NCBI GenBank assembly: GCA_905182995.1
Contig: CAJJDP010000110.1
Location: 327,315-391,314, forward strand
Direction of reading: 5' to 3'
Origin: Paramecium octaurelia
Taxonomy: Eukaryota > Ciliophora > Oligohymenophorea > Peniculida > Parameciidae
Length of the DNA stretch: 64,000 bases
The position numbers and the translations under genes were made by a program. A model generated the notes under the pieces. It ran no database searches. It was not told the origin of the DNA and worked only from the letters and a program-made list of their open reading frames with translations. Of this stretch, positions 36,801 to 48,330 are shown in pieces (position 1 is the first letter of the stretch; every line of letters begins with the position of its first letter).

Positions 36801-38785
36801 TAATGCTTCATTGCAACATATAATTGCTTCTTAATATTATTTCAATTGATATAATGCGAGACCTACATATAATAGTTTTACTATAAATATTACCCTTGTA
36901 ATACCATGAATTAGCAAACTAAGGGTTAATAAATATTGCTTCATTGTAGTATTTAATTGCATCTTCATATTATTTCAAAAAGAATAATGTAAGACCTATA
37001 TATAATTATTTTGCATAAATTTACCCTTGCAATTCAATGTAACAACATCTTTAGGGTTAATAGATATTTCCTCATTAAAACATTTAATTGCTTCTTCATA
37101 TTATTTCAACTCGAATAATGCAATACCTATAAATAATTATTTAATAATAATATTACCCTTTTTAAATTATGCGCCAATATAATTAGGGTTAATAAATATT
37201 GCTTCATTGAAACATTTAATTGCTTCTTGGTATTAATTAAATTTAAATAATGCGAGACCTAACAAGTAATAATTACAATAATATTACCCTTATTATACCA
37301 TGTTTTAGTATATTTTGGGTTAATAGATATTGCTTCATTGTAACATTCAATTGCTTATTCATGTTGATTCAAAGTTTCTAAGGCATTACCTATATATTAA
37401 CATTAAAAAATACATTACCCTTGTCATTCCATATATCAATACCTTTAGGGTTAATAGATATTGCTTAATTGTAACATGCAATTGATTCTTCGTATTGATT
37501 TAAATTACATAATGCAAGACCTAAAAAGTAATAATTAACAATAATATTACCCTTACTATACCATGCTTTAGTTTAATTTGGGCTAATAGATATTGCTTCA
37601 TTGTAACATTTAATTGAGTCTTAGTATTAATTTAATTCGAATAATGCATTCCCTATATGTATATTAATAATTAACAATTAATTACCCTTTTTATACCATG
37701 CATAATCTGTTTAAGAATTTATAGATATTGCTTCATTATAACATTCAATTGAGTCTTAGTATTGATTTAAATAGAATAATGCATTACCTATATATTTACA
37801 TTTAAAAATACATTACCCTTGCTATTCCATGCATCAACATTTTTAGGGTTAATATATATTGCTTCGGTTTAACATTTAATTGCTTCTTCATATTGATTCA
37901 AATGATATAATGCATCACCTAAATATTAATATTTAACAATAATTTACCCTTGCCATTCCATGCATTATCAAAGTTAGGGTTAATAGAAACAGCTTAATCA
38001 TAACATTAAATTGCTTCTTGATATTGATTCAAATTATATAATGCATCACCTAAATATGAATATTTAATTAGTAATTACCTTTGTTACACCATGCACTATC
38101 AAATTTAGGGTTAATTGAAACAGCCGCATCGAAACATGAAATTGCATCTTGATTTTGATTCAATTTTTTTAATGCATAACCTAAATACTCCTATTAAACA
38201 ACTAACTACCCTTTCCATTTTATGCAGGATCATATTTCGGATTAATAGAAATAGCTTTGTCGTAACAATTAATTGCTTCCTGATATTGATTCAATTTGGT
38301 TAATGCATTACCTATAAATATATTAATATTTAACATTTAATTACCTTTATTTTACCATGCATGAGCATATTTAGGATTTATAGATATTGCTTAATTGTAA
38401 CATTCAATTGCTTCTTAGTATTGATTCAAATTATATAATGCATCACCTAATTAATATAATATTCAACAATAAATTACCTTTGCTATTCCATACATCAACT
38501 TATTCAGGGCTAATAAGCATTGGTTCATCATAGCATTAAATTACTTCTTAGCACTATTTCAAATCAGCTAATGCAATACCTAAATGTTGACATTTAACAA
38601 TAAATTACCCTTACCAATCTATGCATCAACATTGCTTGGGTAAATAGTAATTGCTTCATTCTAAGATGCTTCTTGATGTAGCTTCAAATCTGATAATTCA
38701 TCACCTAAATATCTTTAAACAATTTACTGCCCTAATCATGCTACACTGAATCTTCTTTAGGATTAATAGAAATAGGTAAAATCAT
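33847..38785 (-). CDS. Tetratricopeptide (TPR) repeat protein with an intron in nearly every repeat
   Basis: About 36 units of roughly 130 bp, each a 102-nt exon (34 codons, one TPR) plus a 21-36-nt intron. The consensus exon reads GNALFNLKQYQDSIECYN then KAISINPKDDQTW, matching TPR positions (A8, G/N-A-L, Y11, A20, P32). Every intron interrupts the same Gly codon after its first base (G|GT), so all internal exons are phase 1-1 and can be gained or lost in frame. The C-terminal exon (ADSLVKLRRSSEAKYF to TGA 33847-33849) follows a 27-nt intron. The N-terminal end near 38785 is degenerate: a possible MILPISINPK start does not join cleanly to the next exon. TPR proteins are protein-binding scaffolds; the partner is unknown. 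The middle is an array of identical units and contains a single-N join at 36423, so true length is uncertain. Confidence 0.88.
34264..34449 (-). repeat. Flanking segment also present at 36524-36709
   Basis: 186 bp covering parts of two TPR units, including the distinctive ACCTATATATATATATTTAC intron, matches 36524-36709. The identical array therefore lies between two copies of the same flank: either a higher-order duplication or another unmerged overlap linked to the N at 36423. Confidence 0.75.
34451..36422 (-). repeat. About 15 identical 130-bp exon-intron units
   Basis: Exact 130-bp spacing, marked by TCGTCTTTAG at 34521, 34651, 34781 and so on to 36341. Each unit contains one 102-nt TPR exon and one 28-nt intron (starting GTATTTATTG and ending TTTATAG on the minus strand). 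The identity extends through the intron, so the unit was copied as DNA recently or is being homogenised. Confidence 0.92.
36423..36423. other. Single-N contig join inside the TPR array
   Basis: The N interrupts a repeat unit (after ACCT-type intron boundary sequence) and is followed by a unit out of register. The number of repeats across it is unknown. Confidence 0.85.
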
Positions 38786-39429
38786 AAAAATAATAATGAA
38801 AATTAATTAAACACATTAAAATATCTTAATTAACATTTATTTAAACATAATATTTTAGTAAACTCAATTAGGTGTAAGATTGACATGTTGTGTTAGGTAA
38901 TACTGACTTTGTATTATTATTATCTTTTTAGTGATCAGATTAAATCCTATTTGCTTATTATGCTTGTAATTGAATATCAAACAAAACAGAGGAAATCTCA
39001 ATCACTTTAATAATTGAACAAACTTTGAAGTAATACAACATTTGAGGTGAGTGACGAAAAATTTCTATTATTAATAATTTGGATTACCATTATCAATTCA
39101 TTTATATTACATGTCTATGTAAAGAAGCAATTAAATTTTGAATTAAAAGCAATAATCTATTATTTCCTTTAAAATTTATCATATATTATCCTTTTAGTTC
39201 TATTTTTCTATTTCTCCCCCCTCAACATGTAATTTTTTAACAATAAGAAAGTGTATAGATTAAATGAATTATTAGATGCTAAAAATATATAATCCCCCTT
39301 TTTATAAATATAATGTGAAAATTTAATTAAGTAGAAGCTAATAGAATTGCAAACATGCTAAGAAATAAATTAAAAGAATGAAAAAATGATACAATAATTA
39401 TAACCAACTTTGGTATTTAAAAAATCTTT
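38786..39429. other. Intergenic spacer
   Basis: AT-rich, about 640 bp between the TPR gene's 5' end and a plus-strand SPRY remnant (divergent). No motif recognised. Confidence 0.45.
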
Positions 39430-40037
39430 ATTTCAAGGAGGACTAGTAATTCTCTTAATCACTGACATTCTCATCAACTTATAAGCCTACTAGTTGTTCA
39501 GCAACTTAAAATGGAAAAGTTATTGAGACAAGTACATCAGCGTGGTAATGTTGTATGTGTGATTAAATGATTCCTAAGAATGGTGTGTTCTAATTTACTG
39601 TCAAAATTATTCAAATTCAAGAAATTATGATTGCAATTGGTTTTAGGGATGTTGTGCAGAGTAAAAGTTATCAAAGTTGTTAATATATTGGAGGAGGGTA
39701 TATTTATGATATTAATAGTTCTAAATAGAACATATAATATATATAATAATGGTTAATGTTAGAATCATGATTAATAAGATAAAGATAGTAAATATATAGC
39801 ATTTAAATTTGCTAAGAATGATATAATAATAGTTGAAGTGGATATTGAAAAGAAGTATGTGAAATGGACAAAGTAATCCACAGATGAATCATTCGTATCA
39901 ATTTCTATTTACTATTAGACTCTCTTACTATTCATACATCCAAACATTTATATCCATGTGTACATTTAAATGGTCAATGTAAAGTTGAGATATTAAATTC
40001 ACTATTAAACAAGTCATTTGAGAACAGAAGATCATGA
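39430..40037 (+). pseudogene. SPRY-domain protein remnant
   Basis: In order: NGKVIETSTSAWQCCMCDQM, then FQFTVKIIQIQEIMIAIGF RDVVQ and YIGGGYIYD (frame 1); YIAFKFAKNDIIIVEVDIEK KYVKWTKQ (frame 2); HLYPCVHLNGQCKVEILNSL ending at TGA 40035-40037 (frame 3). The series I-G-I/F-R, the D-x-x-x-W-T/K and LYPCVxLxG blocks are those of SPRY domains, here probably the whole domain. The two frame changes (about 39745 and about 39910) are not at long homopolymers, so real decay is likely. The start codon was not identified. Confidence 0.55.
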
Positions 40038-41000
40038 ACAAGCTCTATCCTGAAAAAAGTAATTCTTTAGTTAAGATAAGGATAACTTCATAAATAAGAG
40101 GAGGCAAAAGATTCATGAATGCTATAAAGGAGTTGACTATTACTTACATTCATTGTTTCTTTTGATTGATTTGTAGAAAGTCAACTAATTGAAAGTATTT
40201 ACTTATTCAATTATGCCAATAATTTAAATGGGCCTTGAAAATGTATTTTAGAGTAATTTGACTAAAAATTGAGGTTTTTATAATCACATTAAGAAAAGTA
40301 ATCGTATAGTGAATTCTCTGAATTTATTAAAGCCTGCCCGATGTCAAGACGTTATGGTCTCAATAATTAAATTTATCAAAAGAGAAAATCAAGCATTTCT
40401 AAAAATAATATTAAAATAAGATTGTTAAGATTCATTTGCTTCTTAAATTTGGAAGGTACATTTTTTGAATGATCCCTTTTATCTATTATTTTTGTTTTCT
40501 CATCCACATTTTAGCATGAGATTAAACATATACATTTTAGGGAAGTAAGTAAATATAATTTGTTTTTTTTTAATTTTATGTATTCATTGGATCATTGAGT
40601 TATCTAAAATAGCTCCGTTTATTTATTTTTACACCAGTATTAAATAAATTAAATAGTTTTCATTTTTAATATGATCTACATTAAAAAAATATTAATTTAT
40701 TTCAATTATAGAAAATCTTACTTTGAGTTTTTCGTGTTTAACACTTATTTGTTCAATATTAATGAACTTTTCTTTCAACTTAAGAATTTTCATTACCATT
40801 TAATAAAATATCACTTCAATATAAATTCAAAATCAAATTTATATTTATAAATTCATTGTCATATTACTATTTTATTCTCTTTTAAAAAATTATTGTCTTC
40901 GCTCAATAATTAGATTAATGAATCGAAAAGAAAGTATTATTACTGTATATTATAAAAATAAGTTTCTCAATATGAATGAGGCAGGTCAAGGAAGGAATAA
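40038..41000. other. Region without a recognisable gene
   Basis: AT-rich; only short reading frames in varying phase. Confidence 0.45.
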
Positions 41001-42058
41001 AAAAAGCATAATGACAGTATTCTCGTTGATATCTTAAGATAAATACTCTCAAAGCAGCTTAAGTTTATAGTTACACCCTCAAAAAAGAATCTAAAATTTA
41101 AGTTGAATATCAAAAATAACAATGCTCAGATTAATGTTTGAAATAGATTTGATCAAAAACCCTTTTAATTTACGAATCACAATATGAATAGGTTGTTGTT
41201 TTAAGATTTAATAAATTTTTAATCAATCTGATAATCCACTAATATATTTTATTGATTAAACCTTTAATTCATTGAAATAATAAAAACATTAATGATAAAT
41301 AAGCTTAGAATATAAGGAATCTTTCACTTTCTCAAGATTAGAGTAATAATAATACTGAAATATACAATACCAAAGTAACATGCCAAGTCCATAAAAATTA
41401 ATTCAGCTTATATTGATGAATAACTAGTATTGAATTAAGACATATAATGAGCAAAGTTAAGAACAGTTCTAATACGATTGATTCTTCAGTATTAACTCAG
41501 AACTGCTGTTCTATCTGAGTAATATCGCAACAGACTTTCTACAGCAACTTGCTGAATATCAACGAATTAACAATATTGGACTTCTTGTTCAACATGAGTC
41601 ATTTTTGTGCCTAATTGCTTTTAATTTAGCTAATAATAAAGATCTTCTAAATTTATTTATATATTAAAAATATTGATGATACTGCATTTTCTCCTATCCT
41701 GAATATATCCGAAGTCAAAATTACAGGGAATATCAGCAAGATTTGCCAGAATTTTCTGTTTTAATAGCAAAATTATTAAAAAATATTTAATGGCTGGAAT
41801 GATTGGATATCAAAAAGTTATAAATTAGTTATTTAAACCAAGTATTAATATTAAATTCTAAATCTCAAAGTAGTTTAAAATAGAATTCAGTTATAAATTA
41901 TAATAAAAGTGATAATAATTAATAATTACAATAAACCCAATAGTTGTTATTAAATGGATCATATAGTCAATAATTTAGAATATTTTCAAAATCATATCCA
42001 ATAAATTAACAATTTTTATGACTAATTTTACTGTCATTCGAAAAAATAAATTTGTTGA
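41001..42058 (+). pseudogene. Unrecognised decayed coding region
   Basis: Protein-like pieces in changing frames: YLKINTLKAAQVYSYTLKKE near 41030, DFLQQLAEYQRINNIGLLVQ and FLCLIAFNLANNKDLLNLFI near 41540-41660, then a 130-codon open frame from 41666 to TGA 42056-42058 (NIDDTAFSPILNISEVKITG, ending FYCHSKKQIC). Helical and Leu/Gln-rich. No domain recognised. Confidence 0.3.
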
Positions 42059-42209
42059 AAACTACAATCGTTATGCATCATTTAAAAATAATAAATATTA
42101 ATCAAGTTATAAAGTTAAACAAGTTTGAGAGATGATACTTTGCATTTAATCAAATTGAGAGGGTAGATAACTATTTAATTAATTTATTAAATATATAAAA
42201 TTTCATTTT

Positions 42210-42758
42210 TCACAGTATTGTTTGGATCTTATAGTAAGCTTCTAATTTTATATTGTGAAGCCCGACATTATAAGTATTACCATTGACATTGTATATTTAA
42301 AATTGTTAAACTTATTAGTCAGAGAACGTAATTGTGATTGCTTATTAAGCAAAATTACTTTCATATATTTATGTTTTTAAATCATTGTATATTAAATAAA
42401 CTTTTATTCTATAAAATCTATCGTCTTAATCCCACAACCATATTTTTAGAGTGTTTAATTAATATTATTACACTAAATCAAAGATAATTGATAATCCTAT
42501 CCCACATGCTGTATATCCAAAACTTCCATTAATATAGTTAGTATTATCACGTATACAACTGCCTTAAATACCCCCTGCAAAGCTATTTGATAATTTAGAT
42601 GAGATTATGCCTCCTCTATTCTAATTTAGTACATTATAATATTTTCCCCTAAGGATTGAGTATAATCTTGCCTATCTTTGCTTACACACTTAATTAGCAG
42701 CTAATTAAAAATTCAATATAAACAAAGTGACTAAAATAATATAATTTTTCCGCATCAT
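42210..42758 (-). CDS. Secreted protein with BTBD9/discoidin-like domain (intact copy)
   Basis: A single frame of 183 codons, ATG at 42756-42758, TGA at 42210-42212. MMRKNYIILVTLFILNFQLA is a clear signal peptide. The rest resembles the beta-sandwich (F5/8-type, as found after BTB/BACK in BTBD9) with IGLSIIFDLVQQYQLNTLKI WLWDQDDRFYRIKVYL, where WLWDxDDRxYxYxV is the hallmark block. Here it stands alone behind a signal peptide, so it is probably an extracellular or luminal binding module. It is divergent from the importin-like gene starting at 43091. A diverged, truncated copy lies at 43574-44033. Confidence 0.8.
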
Positions 42759-43572
42759 TAATTTAGTAAGAATTAATTTATTTTAATAAATTTATTCATC
42801 TTATTGAAGAGAATATTAAGGCTAATGAATTATTTTTTATCATTTTCTATTTCAGTAATGCTTGCAACATGCTTTTTTAATAGAAAAAAGAGTTGTAGTT
42901 TACAGAAATTCAATGCAATTTTTCTATTAGAAACCAAATAAATTATTATTACTATGCTTTTTTTTATTAGATTGATTAAATTTTCAGTTTAAATTAATTA
43001 AAAATTTGTGTGCAAACTTGTAAATTTTGAATTTGAACAAACATTTATCAGATTTATCGCAAAATTAATGCCAATTATTAATATTATCAAATGGATGATT
43101 AAACTATAACTAATTGTGCAATAAAAGAAAAAAATATAGAAAAATTGTGTAGGTTAATACCAGACTCATTAACTGAAGAACTCAAATATGCCCTTAAACA
43201 TTCTGTAGAAAATTTATTCAATGAAGAAGCAGATTTAGATAAGCTTTAAGAATATATCACTTAAGTTCATTCTGATGACCTAAATATCTAATATTAAGGG
43301 TTAAATAGAAATCGAAAACTATTGAATAATTCTCAATTAGCATTACCAAAAGAATAACTAATTGAAATTTTACTTCAAAATAATTTTTCAATAAAAATTT
43401 TTCAAATAGCCATAAACAGCAAGATTCAATTGTTGTAATATGAAGCGCTTTGGATTATTTATAATATTGTGTGTGTAACATAATAAGAAATGTAAAATAT
43501 TATTGTTAATAATGGAAATAATATCCTTCTCTTAGTTGATGAATCTTAACTTGATGAAATCATTGAATTAGT
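42299..43572. repeat. Copy A of a diverged duplicated locus
   Basis: Aligns with 43574 to about 45000. The first 160 or so bases after 42299 and 43574 are identical; beyond that the copies differ by scattered substitutions and small indels. The N at 43573 joins them. Confidence 0.8.
43091..43572 (+). CDS. Importin-alpha-like ARM protein, 5' part (intact, truncated by join)
   Basis: ATG at 43091 (MDDQTITNCAIKEKNIEKL), open to the single N. The helical N-terminal part lacks a basic importin-beta-binding domain. ARM-like repeats follow: LIEILLQNNFSIKIFQIAIN, then LLQYEALWIIYNIVCVTQQE, matching the importin-alpha repeat pattern (LQYEAxWxLxNIA...). Cargo binding would use the W-x3-N motif; here it is W-I-I-Y-N. 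Divergent importin-alpha families are known in ciliates, so this may be a specialised nuclear import adaptor. It shares an upstream region of about 330 bp with the secreted-protein gene on the other strand. Confidence 0.75.
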
Positions 43573-43573
43573 N
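43573..43573. other. Single-N contig join
   Basis: It joins the importin-like gene of one locus copy to the middle of the secreted-protein gene of the other copy. Confidence 0.85.
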
Positions 43574-44033
43574 AAAATTGTTAAACTTATTAGTCAGAGA
43601 ACGTAATTGTGATTGCTTATTAAGCAAAATTACTTTCATATATTTATGTTTTTAAATCATTGTATATTAAATAAACTTTTATTCTATAAAATCTATCGTC
43701 TTAATCCCACAACCATATTTTTAGAGTGTTTAATTCATATTATTGCACTAAATCAAATATAATTGAGAATCCTATCCCACTTGCTGTATATCCAAAACTT
43801 CCATTTATATTGTAAGTATAATCACGTAGACAACTCCCTTAAATACCCCCTGCAAAGCCATTTTATAATTTAGATGAGATTATAGCTCCTCCATTCTAAT
43901 TTAGAGCATTTTAGTATTTTCCCCTAAGGATTGAGTATAATCTTGCCTATCTTTACTTACACGTTTAATTAGCTACTAATTAAAAATTCAATATTAACAA
44001 AGTGACTAAAATAATAAAATTTTTCCACATCAT
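43574..44033 (-). CDS. Secreted discoidin-like protein, second copy (3' end missing)
   Basis: ATG at 44031-44033 (MMWKNFIILVTLLILNFQLV), open to the join at 43573. It is nearly the same protein as 42210-42758 with mostly conservative changes (GIGFSIIFDLVQQYELNTLK versus GIGLSIIFDLVQQYQLNTLK), so this copy is still under coding constraint. The first 160 bp at the join end are identical to the other copy, probably because that is where the assembler overlapped them. Confidence 0.75.
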
Positions 44034-45000
44034 TGATTTTTAGAATTAAATTATTGTTACTAAATTTATTCACCAAATTGAAAAGAATAAAAAATCATCA
44101 AGGCTAATGATTATTTTTATCATCTCCTAATTTAGTTATGTTTATAATATACTTGTTTAAGGAAAAAAGAGATTATCATTTATAGATATCCAATAAATTT
44201 TCCATTATGTTTAATATTAGAAACTAAACAAATTATTACAATCTTGACATTATATGTAATAATTAAAAGTGTTTTTGTAAGACATCTTCTAATTAATATA
44301 GGGACAGCAACAAATCTTATAACAAAGACAATTTACTCTTTCATTGAATGTTTTCACAAAATTATGATATCTAGGAATTGTTTCATAAGATTGATTAAAT
44401 TTTCAGTTTAAATTAATTAAAAATTTTTGAGCAAACTTGTAAATTTAGAATTTGAGCAAAAATTTATAAGATTAATCACAAAATTAATGCAAATTATTAA
44501 TTTTAGCAAATGGATGATTAAATTATACCTAATTGTGCAATAAAAGAAAAAAATATTGATAAATTGTTTAAACTAATACCAGACTGATTACCTGAAGAAA
44601 TTAAATATGCTCTTAAATAATCTGTAGAAATTTATCCATCGAAGAAGCAGATTTAGATAAGCTTTAAGAATATATCTATAATGTTCATTCGAATGACCTA
44701 AATATCTAATATTAAGGGCTAAACAGATGTCGAAAACTAATGAATAATCCTCAATTAACATTTCCAAGAGATTAACTAATTGAAATTTTACCTCAAAACA
44801 ATTTTTAAATAACAATCTTTCAAATAGCCATAAACAGTAAGGTTTAATTGTTGTAATATGAGACACTTTGGATAATTTATAATATTGTGTGTGTTACATA
44901 ATAAGAAATGTGACATATTTTTGATAATAATGGAATAAATGTCTTTCTCTTAGTACATGAATCTTAATTTGATGAAATCACTGAATTAGAAATTTGCATT
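43574..45000. repeat. Copy B of the duplicated locus
   Basis: See 42299-43572. It covers the 3'-truncated secreted gene, the shared divergent promoter and the 5' half of the decayed importin-like gene. Visible divergence is several percent. Confidence 0.75.
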
Positions 45001-46018
45001 TTAGCTAAGATTTCAGGGGAAAGTGTTTAATTTTGGAATATGCTCTTAGAGAAAGGAATCGTTTAACAATTACTCAAATTAGCACCATGCTATTAGTGGA
45101 ATAATCCTGATGTTTTACATCAATAGTATTGACTAACTTAGCCAAATAACAACATATTTCAAATAAAGTATATTATTTATTTGAGAAAATAGAAAAGTCA
45201 GAATTTAACATAAGTTCTTTCAGAATTATTATTTTTAGTCGAAGATGAAAACCAGTTAACATATGCTTGCTGGGGATTGAATTATTTAATTGATAATGAT
45301 GATAATCAATAAGATTTTTTCAATTCAACCAACAGTTATTCAAAAATTAACTCTATTACTAAATTCACAAAATGAATCTCTTATAATTCCAGTTTTGAAG
45401 ACTATAGGAACCATTTTAACAGGAAATGAAGAGTAAACCGCTTAGGTCTTAAACACTGGAGTGTTAAAAGCGTTTGAAATGTTATTAACAAATAATTACG
45501 GTTATGTAATTCAAAGAGAAGTAAATCAAATTTATATTCAAGGTCTGTTGGTCTTTGTCTAATATTGCTGCTGATACTCCAGCTTAAGTATATTAAATTC
45601 TCAAAAAATGATTCACTCTTAAAGCCTTATTTAGATAATTTTAATAGGGAGACACTTAAATCTTCAAAGAAATCTCATATATTCTATCTAATTTAATTAG
45701 TTATACAGATTTAAACAGTATAGATCATTTTATAATATAATATGATTTCTTTTAAAAAATATCAATTATGCTAGACATGGATGATGAACCTATAACACGA
45801 ATACTTCTAGAATGAATTTAAAAAAAAGTAAAATTGATATTATATGAAGTTTAAAAGAATGCAAAATTTGTAAGTGTATAAGTAATAGATGGAAGATTCA
45901 AAAATTATTGAAAAAGTTAAAATACTGTAAAATTATGAAGCAGATGAAATTTCTGAGTAGGCAAATGAAATTTTGAAAACTTTAGGTTAGGAAGAATTTG
46001 TTTTTAAATGGATTTACT
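44510..46018 (+). pseudogene. Importin-alpha-like pseudogene
   Basis: ATG at 44510 (MDDQIIPNCAIKEKNIDKLF), then a TGA where the intact copy has TCA (IPD-stop-LPEE), a one-base deletion near 44630, further TGAs near 45130 and 45610, and frameshifts including one at T6 45315-45320. Between the breaks the importin-alpha ARM pattern is plain: LTYACWGLNYLIDNDDNQ, VIQKLTLLLNSQNESLIIPV LKTIGTILTGNEEQ, LSNIAADTPAQVYQILKK, IFKEISYILSNLISYTDL, and the C-terminal ENYEADEISEQANEILKTL. The number and kind of lesions, compared with the intact 5' part at 43091-43572, show real decay after duplication rather than only base-calling error. Confidence 0.8.
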
Positions 46019-46465
46019 ATCCTGTAAGAAATTTAAAAAATAACAATCATTATTCAATTTTTTCACTATAGTTTATCTAATATATTATAATAATAATAAT
46101 AAGGTCAATTTGTTAAATTTCAACAAGTAATACTTTATTATTTCTATTTTCTTGTCTTAAATACTTTTTAAATACTTTATCATTTCAAATTACTGCAAGA
46201 AACATAGTATCTATAGAAGCACAGTTGATTAATTAATTTGTAATTTCTAAGGAATAATAAAAGAAGTATATTTATTTTTTAATTTAATCTACTGTTTTTA
46301 GTCCTTAAAAATATTTATTCTGATATGACTATATATAAGAATTTTTTATTTAAAAAAGTATTATGTTAATTGTGAAGTATTTAAAATATGGTTTTAATTT
46401 TAAAATTTAGAATCAATAATGATCATACTTAAAACTTTGAAACTCTTATTATTAATTATACCATA
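46019..46465. other. Intergenic spacer
   Basis: AT-rich, about 450 bp, no gene seen. Confidence 0.5.
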
Positions 46466-47748
46466 AATCAGAGGCATAATATACGATTAAGGGCTATGCT
46501 ATGAAACATGTTGGAGCAAACTATCCAAACTTTAATTGCAAGAACCAAAATTAGTTTACTATAGCCTTTAATTATCCTTTTGATAACATTCCTCAGGTTT
46601 TTCTTGTCCTAGATCACCTCGGCGTTACTGTGAAAACCGATTTTAGAATTTAGATTGAGGATGTCACTAAATTAAGTGAAATATATTAAATAACTTAAGA
46701 TTTTAGGTTAAATGCAGTTTGCTTAACTGGTTGGGCAAATTGTGTTATATTAAAGTGGTATGCTATCGATGATTAGAGATTTTAAATAGTCAATGCTTTT
46801 AATACAATAGATTTAACTTAAAAGAAATTTCAACACAAGAATAAAAATGTGAATACAGAAATTGGCCTCATTACTTTGATAAGACATAATTTTGATGAAA
46901 TCAACTTTAACCTCACAGTACTTTTTTATCTAAAAATGAGATCAATGAAATTACAAGCGATGATGTAACAGTCTCTCTGGTAAAAGTGCCTGCAGATTTT
47001 CCAAAATTGGTTTAAGTGGGATTTCAAATTATTTTAGGACCAAAAGAAGCATTTTAGAATTTCTTTTCTAATTATTCTACCAATGATTTGTATAACTTTT
47101 TGAAGGGAGATAAAATGCATGGTTTATAACTCCATTTACTGGAATGGGATATCCTGACACTGATGCTGTGAGATTGGATAAATAATATTGGTTTATTAAA
47201 TTTAAGAAATAAAACTTTGTGGTAATGGAAAGGATAAGTAATCCATTAGAGTGATGGCAAGGAGTAAAAGCAGTCTCCCCTAAAATTTGAAAAATATTTT
47301 ACAAGTTTTTAAACTAAAATAAGTGGAAGCCCCTTACCACTTATAAGTCCTTCAAAAATCATAACTTATATCTGCTACTTAAATATCTATTTACTTCTTA
47401 AACAATAATTAAGTATTAGATACAATTGGGGAACACAATGTTAGTTTAGATAAAGATCTCACAAACGTTATAATTGAAATGACAATTGTTTGTCCTTAAG
47501 GAAAGGCAATTGAAAGCAATTTCGAAAAATGCTTTGATTGTTCTATTTAAAAGCTTTACAAATCAAACTATTAATGCAGTAACACACTCAAAGAATTAGT
47601 TTTCAAAGTTTAGTATAAAAAATAAACTCCAGCATATTCTGAATTTGTAATCAAGATACAAGAAAATTTATATCAAATGAAATAGCTACTTTACAATCAA
47701 AATATTGAAGAGGCTGTAATATTTTTGATAACTTTAAAAGATATCTGA
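46466..47748 (+). pseudogene. H-type lectin domain protein with frame breaks
   Basis: The first segment reads HVGANYPNFNCKNQNQFTIA, then FDNIPQVFLVLDHLGVTVKT and ILKWYAIDD, the FxxxPxVxxxLxxLD...WxA pattern of H-type lectins. A frameshift at T6 46922-46927 (one T short) leads to LSKNEINEITSDDVTVSLVK and NFFSNYSTNDLYNFLKGDKM. After another change come FYTSFQTKISGSPLPLISPS and LDTIGEHNVSLDKDLTNVII with CPQGKAIESNFEKCFDCSIQ, ending at TGA 47746-47748. The H-type lectin fold binds sugars extracellularly. The 5' end and any signal peptide are not clear. The first break could be an error; the later ones near 47150 are probably real. Confidence 0.55.
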
Positions 47749-48330
47749 CATTATAGATATATAATAATATCTAATAATAATATATCGAATTACGTAGCTT
47801 TATATGTTAAAATATCAATAAATTAAAGTATTTGCAACAAATTGATGCTTAACAATAGATCGATAATGATATGAAAAATGTATTCTCTAGTTTAGATGCA
47901 TACATCTGTCGATCTTATTTATTAAAATAAAATTTTTTTAATTCTATTAAGTAATTTTTGTATTTAAAAGATTTATTTTTTACATTATGATTGAAGTTAC
48001 TGAATAAATTAATAAATTGAAATAAAAACCTCTATCAACAAAAGGGAATTACTTATAATAAAGTGTACTATTTACATTTTAACATTTTGTTATATTTTCA
48101 AAGGTTAGTTTTAGAATTACTTGTGCAAAAGGATAACGATAATAAATTATTTATAAGTTTCTTTTATTTGCATTAAATTTTTTTCTCATCTTTATTGGAA
48201 ATATAGCAAATAAATGGCCTTTTTAAATTAGCTTTCATTCAAAATATTTTATATTCCTTCAAGATCTAGTGCATTTGCATTAAATTTCTGAGATGATGAG
48301 TTTCAAGTATTAGGTAGGGAAATTAAGAAG
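47749..48330. other. Intergenic spacer
   Basis: AT-rich, about 580 bp; no gene recognised. Confidence 0.45.

Noticed and set aside
12537..44600. UGA recoding to Trp in this organism
   Set aside because: Every complete gene ends at UGA, and most internal UGAs occur together with frameshifts. A single isolated UGA is better explained by error or mutation.
20145..46927. Euplotes-type programmed frameshifting at T runs
   Set aside because: Known ciliate frameshift sites are stop-codon based (AAA-TAA/TAG), not T6; shifts here go in both directions, which fits homopolymer errors better.
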